From the NCBI GenBank assembly GCA_021202275.1, contig JAJQDI010000002.1, forward strand, positions 24,710 to 88,709: DNA of 64,000 nt, written 5' to 3'. This DNA is from Bacteroides sp. (GTDB lineage: Bacteria > Bacteroidota > Bacteroidia > Bacteroidales > Bacteroidaceae). The notes beneath the pieces were generated by a model. It did not search any database, was not told the origin of the DNA, and saw nothing but the letters and a program-made list of their open reading frames with translations. Below, piece by piece: positions 35,836 to 44,008 of the stretch. Both the position numbers and the translations under genes were made by a program. Position 1 is the stretch's first letter, and every line of letters starts with the position of its first letter.

Positions 35836-38457
35836 TCAATTCAGGATGTCTTTTCCCAGATTGAAGGTTTTAGTGGTATGATTCTTGTCATAATCAAACA
35901 GCAGGTCTCCGTTCTGCTTGTAAAGGATCACGTGGTTGAGCCGGAACCAGATGACAGCGGCTCCTACCTTGACACCGTCTATGATATCCATCCGGATGTC
36001 TCCGGATGGTAAGGTACGCAGACTTACTTTACTGCCACTCTGCACCCTGACCTTATCAAAGCTGACCGACTTGCCGTGGGAAGTCTGGATGGTCATTACC
36101 CCGCTTTCATTCACCACGATGGAAATAGCGGCTATGTTCTTATAAATATTCGGGCATCTCTGTCTGAAGGAAGGATTGTACCTATCCAGTGCTGCAATCA
36201 CATCCGCACCGTTGATCCGGCGTCCGGGCTTGCTCATCATTTCTATGAACGCAAACACTCCTGCGATGGAGGGATCCGTACGGTTGGAGATCCATTGATT
36301 GTTGAGCTGATGCAGCAGATCGGCCACAGATAGTTCTTCCGCGGCATGGGTCACCTGGGCATGAGCTACAGCCAGGTGATCACTGCCAGGCAGAATGCCG
36401 CTCAGCAACAGATTTCCGTTGTCCAGAGAAGTGAGTCTGACAGGAGGCATCTCTGCTGTCTGGGGAAACTCCAGTTTATCTATGATCCTGCCGTCGCGAT
36501 CCAATGTATAGGTGTAGGCATTGCAGGCTTTTTCCTCCGGTTTCATTCCATTCAGCCAGTCTACCGTTCCCCGGGAAGAGAGAGCTGCCAGAAACACCTG
36601 TGACGACTCTTTTTCGGGCAACCGTACGTCAGCCAGCTGCAGATCCGACAGAGCCGTTCCGGTCAGATACAACCGATCTTCCCCTCCGAAAAGGGCCAGT
36701 TGCAGGATATCCTGTTGCGAACGAAGAGGGATAAACCAGTCGAACGAGCCATTCGGATCGACACGCCCGATAAATGGCGACGCGCCCGCAACCGGGTGAT
36801 GGGTCTGTCCCGCGCAGGTCACCGATCGGTTGAAATACCCACACACGTAGTAACTACCGTCGGGAGCCGCGATCAGATTGTCCTTCGCCGCGCCGGGATA
36901 CATACCTTTGGTTTGCAATACTTCCCGGAGAGACCATTTGCGTTCGAGCTGCAGGTCGGCGTTTTTCACCGGGATCAGTTCTGCCTTCGAGGTAGCATAG
37001 CGCGCCATGGCCATGCCAACGAGTGAGTTGACATAGGTCGGATCGCAGGATACATACTGCCTTCCCTGGTAGATATATGTATAGGCTTCTTTGTTAAAGC
37101 CTTCTATACACACTCCCGTAGAGGCGTGTCCGGGATACAACAACCCGATGGTAGGATAGCCCAGCAGAGAATGTACCATGTAGCTGAGCAATACGGCACG
37201 ATCTTCACAGTCGGTATACGGATAGGCAAAACACTCTTCTACGAAGAAATAACGTTCGCGTCCGAATTGCTCTTCGTCTGTCATATAAGGGAATCCCGCA
37301 TAGATGAAATCGAGCAGTAACTGTACCTTTTCTTCTCCTGTAGAACAGCTTTCCAGTAAAGGGATAAAACTGGTATACAGATCTGTTTTCAGCTCGGAAG
37401 AGACCGAGGCATCGAAATAGACCTGCATATCCGCAGACGGATAGTCGTTGTAAAAATCGATCACCCCCTGGTTGTACCGCAAAGAGACATCATGGTCTTT
37501 CCCGTTGAAGGAAAAACTTACCCGACGCTCTCCCACCGGAGCGTCTGCGAAATGAAGCGCGGTGGAAAGGTTCATATCCAGTTTTCTGTTGCCTTCGGAA
37601 AACTCACCGTCGTAGGTACGGATGCCTCCGGGTATGGGTTGCAAGGCATAATAACGCACTCCGTTCTTTTCTATATAAGGATGTTCGTAGATCTTTTGTA
37701 CGAACGACAACAGGATCACCGGCTCGTTGCTGCTGGTAAAAGCCAGACGCGCGCTGTAGCCTGCTTTGTTCATCAGGAACCAGGTCAATAGACGCGCCGA
37801 AGTGAGATCCTGTCCATACAGCTGCAAAGCCATCGACTGCACAAGCCGGTAGAATCCCCAGTCATTCAGTCCATACCGCTCTTTGAGGGTAAACAACTGA
37901 TCGAGCAAGCTGTCGTAAGAGGTCTCCGCTTTCGCACGCCAGTAACCGGCCACTCCTCTCTCCTGCATTTCTTCCTGATAAGGAAACGCCAGTTTCCTGT
38001 CTACGGAAATGTTCAATGTACTGCCGTAAAAGGAGAACACAACTGGTTGAGTGTCTGCCGATGCTTCCGGAGAGCGGGGGATACGGGGATGGCTGGAGGG
38101 TGCGACCGGATCCGGAACTACCGGGGTCACAGCCAGCGGAACGGTAGAAGAGGGCCGCTGTTCGTCGGGGGTGGCCTGAGGTGGGGTCACCGGTTTGGGA
38201 ACACTTTCTCTCAACTCCCCGGAGAACACGCTGAATTCTTTCCAGTGCTGTTCCAGCATCTCACTGAAAGCCTTGTCCTGCTCTTCCGCAAAACGATGGA
38301 AATCGGCCCGGATCTCTTCGGTGAACAGGTGCATTTCTTCCTGAAAGCCGGAAAGCATCTGATCCATCTCTTTCTGCAACTCCTCCGGAGTCTGCGCAGA
38401 AAGAAATCCACCTACCAGGCAAAAACATATAAAGATGTGCTGTCGCATACGAATCAT
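35836..38457 (-). CDS. Exported transglutaminase-fold protein
   Basis: An 873-residue protein with a signal peptide (ends GGFLSAQ). A helical, acidic segment (residues 22-85) and a proline-rich linker (88-130) precede a papain-like transglutaminase domain of about 360-480. Its catalytic triad is in the right order: Cys417 in YTDCEDRAVLL, His444 in GHASTGVC and Asp472 in YVSCDPTY. The C-terminal 380 residues look like a beta-propeller (APDGSYYVCGYFNRSV, LTSLDNGNLLLSGIL) with a final domain. Such enzymes cleave or cross-link protein amides. It is third in the operon. A partner role with the caspase-like protease (activation or processing) is speculation. Confidence 0.75.
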   Translation of the reverse strand: MIRMRQHIFICFCLVGGFLSAQTPEELQKEMDQMLSGFQEEMHLFTEEIRADFHRFAEEQDKAFSEMLEQHWKEFSVFSGELRESVPKPVTPPQATPDEQRPSSTVPLAVTPVVPDPVAPSSHPRIPRSPEASADTQPVVFSFYGSTLNISVDRKLAFPYQEEMQERGVAGYWRAKAETSYDSLLDQLFTLKERYGLNDWGFYRLVQSMALQLYGQDLTSARLLTWFLMNKAGYSARLAFTSSNEPVILLSFVQKIYEHPYIEKNGVRYYALQPIPGGIRTYDGEFSEGNRKLDMNLSTALHFADAPVGERRVSFSFNGKDHDVSLRYNQGVIDFYNDYPSADMQVYFDASVSSELKTDLYTSFIPLLESCSTGEEKVQLLLDFIYAGFPYMTDEEQFGRERYFFVEECFAYPYTDCEDRAVLLSYMVHSLLGYPTIGLLYPGHASTGVCIEGFNKEAYTYIYQGRQYVSCDPTYVNSLVGMAMARYATSKAELIPVKNADLQLERKWSLREVLQTKGMYPGAAKDNLIAAPDGSYYVCGYFNRSVTCAGQTHHPVAGASPFIGRVDPNGSFDWFIPLRSQQDILQLALFGGEDRLYLTGTALSDLQLADVRLPEKESSQVFLAALSSRGTVDWLNGMKPEEKACNAYTYTLDRDGRIIDKLEFPQTAEMPPVRLTSLDNGNLLLSGILPGSDHLAVAHAQVTHAAEELSVADLLHQLNNQWISNRTDPSIAGVFAFIEMMSKPGRRINGADVIAALDRYNPSFRQRCPNIYKNIAAISIVVNESGVMTIQTSHGKSVSFDKVRVQSGSKVSLRTLPSGDIRMDIIDGVKVGAAVIWFRLNHVILYKQNGDLLFDYDKNHTTKTFNLGKDILN

Positions 38458-38528
38458 TTTTGAGTTCGGAGCATGGAACCGGAATACCGGTTGTCTGCCT
38501 CTGCTACTAAGATGTAATATCCTGCTTT

Positions 38529-39359
38529 TTACTCTGTGATCTGAAGCATCTGCAATACGGTAGCACGTTCATGGGCGGGAATGCTGTATACCCACTTCAA
38601 CACGCTTTCGAAAGTGACCTTCTGATCGGTATAAGGAATATTCTGCCGGGTGGCGATCATCATAAGATTGATCCGTTCGAAAGGTTTATTAGTCACCTTG
38701 GATAGTTCGTATTTCAGGCCATTGCCGGGAAAGGTATACTCCTGATCGGCCAGGAACAGACGGGAAGCCTCGAGTTCATTCGGGAATACCACGGAACCTC
38801 CGTCTTTATCGAACCAAAAGATGGTGAGATAGGCATCCCGGTTCCGGGACCGTATGTTGAAACTCAGCCCATCGCCGTTCTTATATGTATTTCCCACACC
38901 GGTCAGTTCCAGGACAAACTCCCGGTCGGTCTGCTCGTTTACCCTGACCACCGCGCCGATGGTTACCTCTTTGGAAAGGGTCTCGGTACGCGGGTCCCAG
39001 ATATTGCGGACTTTCCTGTCGGTCACATTCATCATCCCGCCGATAGCAATGGCGTTGACCTGGGAATAGACCTCGTAGAAATTGCTGTTGTCATTCTCCG
39101 ATACCTGCCCGAAGGCGGAGAAGACCTCCTCAAAAACACCGGCCTTGCGCAAAGCCTCTTTACGGGCTTCCATCAACGCTTTTTCCTCGGCCTGACGCGG
39201 AGTGATATCGTCACTCACTACCCAGACTCCGGTACATCCCTGAACTTTCACCTCTTTTTGTGCGGATAAAGAGACGAAAGGCAACACACAGACCAGCCAG
39301 AGGAGAGACACAGGTTTCCATCCGGGGAAAACAGTTTTCCTCATCAAACGTAACAACAT
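38529..39359 (-). CDS. Exported DUF4384-like protein
   Basis: A 276-residue protein with an N-terminal signal or membrane anchor (residues 15-34, ending SLSAQ). The segment RQAEEKALMEARKEALRKAGV (about 55-75) is an amphipathic helix like that of LPP20-type lipoproteins. The C-terminal third (about 165-235: LSFNIRSRNRDAYLTIFWFDKDGG ... VVFPNELEA ... YTFPGNGLKYELS) matches my memory of DUF4384, a beta-rich module often found beside caspase-like or serine proteases. It is the second gene of the operon, 27 bp downstream of the first. The molecular role is unknown. Confidence 0.7.
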   Translation of the reverse strand: MLLRLMRKTVFPGWKPVSLLWLVCVLPFVSLSAQKEVKVQGCTGVWVVSDDITPRQAEEKALMEARKEALRKAGVFEEVFSAFGQVSENDNSNFYEVYSQVNAIAIGGMMNVTDRKVRNIWDPRTETLSKEVTIGAVVRVNEQTDREFVLELTGVGNTYKNGDGLSFNIRSRNRDAYLTIFWFDKDGGSVVFPNELEASRLFLADQEYTFPGNGLKYELSKVTNKPFERINLMMIATRQNIPYTDQKVTFESVLKWVYSIPAHERATVLQMLQITE

Positions 39360-39386
39360 GATAATCGGATATTCCTTTTTTAAGGG

Positions 39387-40073
39387 TTACAGGATAGCAT
39401 CTAATTTTTCTCCCAGACCATCCGATTGCTTGTTGAGGTCGGCACGGATCGCGTCTTTGGTCAGGCGGAGTGCTTCGTCGGTATCGTAACCCAGAGTGAT
39501 CTGCACTTCAAAGTTCCCTGTGGGCAACTGGCGATAGATCTCTACCACAGGGATCACCTGACCCAGTTTTCCGGAGATAATGGTCTTGCTGCTACTTACC
39601 ATAGACGTAACTGTGGCCGCCTCTTCGGTAGTCATCTCCTGGTTGTTGACCTTCATCTCGATCATCTGTGCCAGCTGGCTCCCCATCTGACCTACCAACT
39701 CCAGTTTGGCCAGGTTGGTTGCCTACATCTTAGCAGCATTCTGATTGCCTGCTACGGAATTGGCCTGCCCCAACAGGTATTTGGGAGTGTGTTCGGGAGT
39801 GAGTTCGTACTGCATACGCCAGGCACGTTCGAGCTGTTTCTCCATAGGGATCTTGCCCACAGGCACCATATACCCTTGCTTAGCCAGTCTTTTCGCGTCT
39901 TTACGGGCCTCCTTGCTGGCTTTCTTTTGTACCTGTTTGTCTACAACGGCATTGTGCTTGTTTTCATTCTTGTACATCTTCTTTGTTTCCCTGGTAGTCT
40001 GCGCGTAAGAGGTAGCGCTTACTAAAGAGAATAGTAAAATGAATAAATAAGTCATACCGTTTTTCATAACCAA
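39387..40073 (-). pseudogene. LPP20-like exported protein interrupted by an in-frame TAG
   Basis: The first gene of the caspase operon. A single frame of 228 codons is broken by TAG at codon 117 (39723-39725). Before it is a signal peptide ending ATSYAQ, a Lys-rich linker (VQKKASKEARKDAKRLAKQG) and VAGNQNAAKM. After it the frame reads ATNLAKLELVGQMGSQLAQM and ends with GYDTDEALRLTKDAIRADLNK. In homologues I recall, AAKM is followed by Q, and CAG to TAG is a single transition. So the protein is probably intact in relatives and broken here by a mutation or an error. A stand-alone second half would lack a signal peptide. The start may be the Met at position 3. Confidence 0.7.
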
Positions 40074-40182
40074 AATGTTTTATTTTAAACTATGTATAGA
40101 TAATGTCTTACGATGTAATTGAATAACCCTTGTTAGTAACGTCAATCTGCCTGTTTGTATTCTTTGTATAATTTAACGGTGG

Positions 40183-40212
40183 CAAATTTAGTATAAATAA
40201 TGATAAAATCAA
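40183..40212 (-). promoter_or_regulatory. Promoter of the caspase operon
   Basis: On the minus strand TTG (complement of 40210-40212), a 19-bp spacer and TAAATTTG (complement of 40183-40190) match the Bacteroidota consensus TTTG-N19-21-TAnnTTTG. Transcription would start near 40177 and leave a 5' leader of about 100 nt. Confidence 0.65.
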
Positions 40213-40362
40213 GCATTCATTATAGGTAAGGCGCAATAATCAGGGAATTTATCTGTATAGGGAGGTATACAGAATAAGAAATGTGTTCATACAAAGTATC
40301 CTTTTTACGAAATGTTAGCACGGGTATTGGAGTGGGCTTAACAATGTATATGAGAAAAAAAG
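40213..40362. other. Remaining gap between the caspase operon and the nucleotidyltransferase
   Basis: No gene is seen. A short inverted repeat, CTGTATA facing TATACAG, lies at 40254-40273, and AT-rich DNA makes up the rest. Confidence 0.4.
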
Positions 40363-40394
40363 GTAAAAAAAAGCTGACCTTTCGCGATCAGCTT
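40363..40394 (-). terminator. Terminator of the sugar nucleotidyltransferase gene
   Basis: The minus strand reads AAGCTGA, a 10-base loop, TCAGCTT and a run of T. It is about 170 bp past the stop codon, so the transcript would have a long 3' end. Confidence 0.65.
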
Positions 40395-40562
40395 CTTCTA
40401 TTATACCTACCCTTTCAGGATACAGGGTAAACGGTTTTATATTTCCTGCTTTTTCGGTTTCCGGATCCATCCCTTTCTTTTACTGTAACAGCCTGTTTTA
40501 TATACTGTAACAACCCGTTTCCGGTATGTACTACTTTCTGTTCCTCTCAGGGAAAAGAAAAA

Positions 40563-41465
40563 TCAGAACAGCTTTTCGGGATACTCTCCGGCCTCTACCA
40601 GCGCCTGTATTTTGTCGACTACACTCTGACGATCTTCGGCATAGGTCACACCAAACCATTTGGATGTAGTATCCAGGACTTTCACCCGGGCTGTACCGTC
40701 TGTCACCAGTTTGTTGACCATAAGGGGTATGAAATACTCCGACTTCAGATTGTCCATATTCTCTTTCAGGAACTCTTTGAAATATTCTTCCGAATACTCA
40801 AAGTAGTCGGGAGTAAATCCCCACATATTCATGGATACGGGAGTATTGTCGTCAATGGTTACTACCTGCCCGTTCTCATCCGTGAAAGAGACTTTCCCGT
40901 CTACCCGTTCGATGGCTGTACGCTCTACCACAGTAGTCAGGTATCCCTCCGGATCGGTTCCGCAGATACCCCGGGCCACGGTCCCGCTTTCGCTCAATGT
41001 ATTCCCCACGCGGTAGCCTACCATGCAATAATCATTCTGTTTGCCGGTCATAGCCGTGAGCGCTTCTCCCAGGACAGCGAAGCTGTGACGACCGTAGAAA
41101 TCGTCCGCATTGATCACGGCAAATGGTTCGTGGATCACCTCTTTGCCCATCAATACAGCATGATTGGTGCCCCAGGGCTTCACCCGGTCTGCCGGACAGG
41201 TAAATCCTTCGGGCAGGCTGTCGAGAGACTGGAATACGAGTTCTACGGGGATATGATCCTGGTATTTACTGAGGATCTTGTCACGGAAATCGGCTTCGAA
41301 ATCTTTGCGGATCACAAACACGACTTTTCCAAATCCGCCGCGTATCGCGTCATAAATGGAATAGTCCATGATCGTTTCCCCGTTCGGGCCCAGCCCGTCG
41401 AGCTGTTTCAATCCACCGTAACGGCTTCCCATCCCTGCCGCAAGTACAAATAATGTTGGTTTCAT
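40563..41465 (-). CDS. Sugar nucleotidyltransferase
   Basis: A 300-residue nucleotidyltransferase of the glucose-1-phosphate uridylyl/thymidylyltransferase fold. The N-terminal LFVLAAGMGSRYGGLKQL has the GxGxR nucleotide loop and the catalytic lysine, and VINADDFYG supplies the metal-binding aspartates. TSKWFGVTYAEDRQSVVDKIQ is the C-terminal signature of this Bacteroidota group. It makes an NDP-sugar for glycan synthesis or repair; the sugar and nucleotide cannot be read from the sequence. It has its own promoter box (TACATTTG, 41515-41522). Confidence 0.88.
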   Translation of the reverse strand: MKPTLFVLAAGMGSRYGGLKQLDGLGPNGETIMDYSIYDAIRGGFGKVVFVIRKDFEADFRDKILSKYQDHIPVELVFQSLDSLPEGFTCPADRVKPWGTNHAVLMGKEVIHEPFAVINADDFYGRHSFAVLGEALTAMTGKQNDYCMVGYRVGNTLSESGTVARGICGTDPEGYLTTVVERTAIERVDGKVSFTDENGQVVTIDDNTPVSMNMWGFTPDYFEYSEEYFKEFLKENMDNLKSEYFIPLMVNKLVTDGTARVKVLDTTSKWFGVTYAEDRQSVVDKIQALVEAGEYPEKLF

Positions 41466-41514
41466 ACGCGTAATATATTATTAAAAAGGTTAGTTGCTTT
41501 GATCAGATGTGGCG

Positions 41515-41522
41515 CAAATGTA
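41515..41522 (-). promoter_or_regulatory. -7 promoter box of the sugar nucleotidyltransferase gene
   Basis: TACATTTG on the minus strand fits TAnnTTTG and lies about 50 bp upstream of the start codon. Confidence 0.5.
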
Positions 41523-41555
41523 CAAAAAAATACCGGCAGCCACAGGCCAGCCGGT
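41523..41555 (-). terminator. Terminator of the tam operon
   Basis: Minus strand: ACCGGC, a 12-base loop, GCCGGT and a T run, 54 bp past the tamL stop codon. The following -7 box almost touches it. Confidence 0.7.
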
Positions 41556-41608
41556 TATATTCTTAGACCTTTTCTGTCCGGACGGACAAAATAGTCAGGT
41601 ATACTGCA

Positions 41609-43993
41609 TCAGAATGGATAACCAATGGCCAGATGATAGCCCAGCGCGTCTTTGAAACGCGGAATGTTGTAGTATCCCTTCCTGCCCGTATCATAGGGCA
41701 GATGCAGTCCGATACCCACATCGAAACGGATCACCAGGAAATCCAGGTCGTACCGCAGACCTGCCCCCGTGCCCAGAGCGATCTGTTTGGGTACATTCTT
41801 CCAGTTGAACTTAGCTTTCGGACGATCCGGGTCATCGCGCAGCAACCATACATTGCCCGCATCCAGGAAAATAGCACCGTGCAGGTCCTTTACCATCCGG
41901 AAACGATACTCGATATTGGCTTCCAACCGGATGTCACCTACCTGATTGAGATAAGACAAATTCCGGTTCAGCGTGTCATTGACAATCGGATCGTATCCTC
42001 CCGGCCCCACACTGCGGACCGTGAAAGCCCGTATGCTGTTAGCCCCTCCCACATAGAACTGCTCGCTGTAGGGAGCCTGGGTAGAATTGCCATACGGCCA
42101 GATCACCCCGGTACCCAGCCGGGTAGCTACTGCCTGGTCGTTGTTGATCTTCCAGGTATAACGGACCTCTGTATTCAGCTTCAGAAATTGGGCGAACGTG
42201 AAAGCATCTTCCGAATGATGGCCCACTTTGTTACCAAACAGCCGGTAGATACCGGAAGTGATATTACCGGCCTCCGTAACAGTGGTCTGCCACCAGATCG
42301 GATTGCGTATCCTGCGCACGCTGGAATTGTCGAACGTGAAGGTATATTCCATTGCCGGGATAAACTGGTTCCGGAGACTTTCATAAATAGCCGGATTGGC
42401 CGCTGAGACAGAATCAAATTCCGCGGTAGTACTCTGGAGCAGATTGAATGTCAGCCGGAACGGTGTCACGCTGTGACGCATGGTACGCCGGGGCTGGAAA
42501 TCATACGTTACATTCCCTCCGTAAGACAGGATGCGATAATACCGGGCACGATTGAGCAGGTCGGCATTCAGCCGGAACGTGGTGGTGGCCGGAAAATCAT
42601 ACTCCTTGCCTCCGAACCGTGGCAATACCAACCGGGGAAAAGTCAGGGAAGTAGAGGCTCCTATTTCATAGCTGTTGAGCAGTTTTCCCGTGCGGTTGCT
42701 TCCTGTCTGCCACTCGTAAGAACCGCGCAGCGTCACGTTCCAGGATTCAGCTCCTTTGAATACATTCTTACGGGTCACAGAGAAGGAGGCTCCCGGCCCC
42801 GTCTGATCGTTACTCTTGGTAGTCACATTGAAATCCAGTTCCGCATCTAACGGCAGGTCCATCGTAGCCCGGATATTTAGATCGAGGGTATCAATCGTAG
42901 CCATGGAATCACGGGGAGCGTACTGGAACTCCATGTAACGGAATATATTCAGAGAGGTCAGACGTTCCTGGGTACGGCTGGAACGGGTCTGATTGAACAG
43001 GCGACTCCGGTTCTCTTCCCGTACCGATGCCCGGGCGGCAAAGGACCGGTAGTTGACCCATCTGTAAAGCATCCGGGGCCGGACCGGTAATTTGTCATGA
43101 TAATAGATATGCAGTCCCTGATAATTCAGCGAATCCGTAGGCCGTTCGCCATTCTCACCAAAGAAGTAAAAGGAGGTCTCGCCGATGTAATAAGGTCTTT
43201 GAGCTGCCTCAGGCAGTCCTGTCACAGGAATGAGTTTCAGACTGACATGACCGGGATTCATCAACGTATCGGCCAGATAGGTCATATAGTCCGGACGGAA
43301 ATAATAGTATCCCCGGTTGCGCAGGATCTCACTGATACGGTCCCGCTCTTTATCTAAAGCGACCACGCTGAACTGATCGCCGGAATGTACGCCGGAACGC
43401 CGGCTGCTGCGATCAATGATCTGTTGGGTCTGCGGAGCAAACCGCTCGTAGTAAAGGGTATCTATATAGAAAGGATCGCCGCTGTTGACTATGTATTGTA
43501 TCTTTCCTTTAAGGCTATCTCTGGGATTGATAAAGGTCTGGTAGTCTACCGTTCCGTGGAAATAACCGTAGTCGTGCAACAGGTTGGTAGCTACTTTGGT
43601 GCGCACTTCGGGATTGACTGTGGAAAGGAATACCGGGGTCGCCGCAAAACGGTTGAATATCCAGCGTCCGAACCCTTTTTCAGAGTTGACAAATCCGTTG
43701 TAGATCCACAATCCGATGGGAAGGGGAAACCGATAGCGGGAACTTCCGAAAAGGGAGTTATTGGGAGCTTTGGCCAACGCCGCCTCCACTTCATCCAAAG
43801 CCTCTTCGCCGGTGGTGTTATCGATCACCATATCTACCACCATTTTCTTCTGTCCGGTGTACAGGACTTCTCCTTCCGGAAGATTGCGTGTGGTGGAGCA
43901 GGAGAAGAACAACAGTCCCCAGGCAAACACCAGCAGGTATCCGGCCCCAGAGAAAACGGAAGAATATGTTTTCTTTTTTGTAAGATGTATCAT
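41609..43993 (-). CDS. tamL: TamL, BamA/TamA-family outer membrane lipoprotein
   Basis: An Omp85-family protein that, with TamB, is thought to move proteins or lipids to the outer membrane. The 794-residue protein has a lipoprotein signal: a hydrophobic stretch, then LLFFSCSTTRN with Cys32. This lipidated form is characteristic of Bacteroidota. POTRA-like domains occupy about residues 40-330. The C-terminal half (about 390-794) is a beta-barrel with the typical end LGYHLAIGYPF (final Phe). EQFYVGGANSIRAFTVRSVGPG (about 660-680) is the conserved VRGF-type segment of the barrel lid. It overlaps nothing and lies 15 bp downstream of tamB, in the same operon. Confidence 0.92.
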   Translation of the reverse strand: MIHLTKKKTYSSVFSGAGYLLVFAWGLLFFSCSTTRNLPEGEVLYTGQKKMVVDMVIDNTTGEEALDEVEAALAKAPNNSLFGSSRYRFPLPIGLWIYNGFVNSEKGFGRWIFNRFAATPVFLSTVNPEVRTKVATNLLHDYGYFHGTVDYQTFINPRDSLKGKIQYIVNSGDPFYIDTLYYERFAPQTQQIIDRSSRRSGVHSGDQFSVVALDKERDRISEILRNRGYYYFRPDYMTYLADTLMNPGHVSLKLIPVTGLPEAAQRPYYIGETSFYFFGENGERPTDSLNYQGLHIYYHDKLPVRPRMLYRWVNYRSFAARASVREENRSRLFNQTRSSRTQERLTSLNIFRYMEFQYAPRDSMATIDTLDLNIRATMDLPLDAELDFNVTTKSNDQTGPGASFSVTRKNVFKGAESWNVTLRGSYEWQTGSNRTGKLLNSYEIGASTSLTFPRLVLPRFGGKEYDFPATTTFRLNADLLNRARYYRILSYGGNVTYDFQPRRTMRHSVTPFRLTFNLLQSTTAEFDSVSAANPAIYESLRNQFIPAMEYTFTFDNSSVRRIRNPIWWQTTVTEAGNITSGIYRLFGNKVGHHSEDAFTFAQFLKLNTEVRYTWKINNDQAVATRLGTGVIWPYGNSTQAPYSEQFYVGGANSIRAFTVRSVGPGGYDPIVNDTLNRNLSYLNQVGDIRLEANIEYRFRMVKDLHGAIFLDAGNVWLLRDDPDRPKAKFNWKNVPKQIALGTGAGLRYDLDFLVIRFDVGIGLHLPYDTGRKGYYNIPRFKDALGYHLAIGYPF

Positions 43994-44008
43994 ATTGGGT
44001 TCTATCCT

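Noticed and set aside
33805..36012. 735-codon plus-strand open frame opposite the WD40 gene
   Set aside because: It is antisense to two well-supported exported proteins, has no domain pattern, and is explained by their codon bias. The same applies to the long antisense frames at 19556-21001, 45707-47560 and 8252-9532.
5587..39725. Genome-wide reassignment of TAG to a sense codon
   Set aside because: TAG terminates at least five intact genes here with no family similarity downstream, and the three interrupted sites do not call for the same amino acid.
30754..40073. Cytoplasmic caspase-type phage-defence system
   Set aside because: Every product has an export signal, no nucleotide-sensing, TIR, STAND or gasdermin-like domain is present, and no defence genes adjoin.
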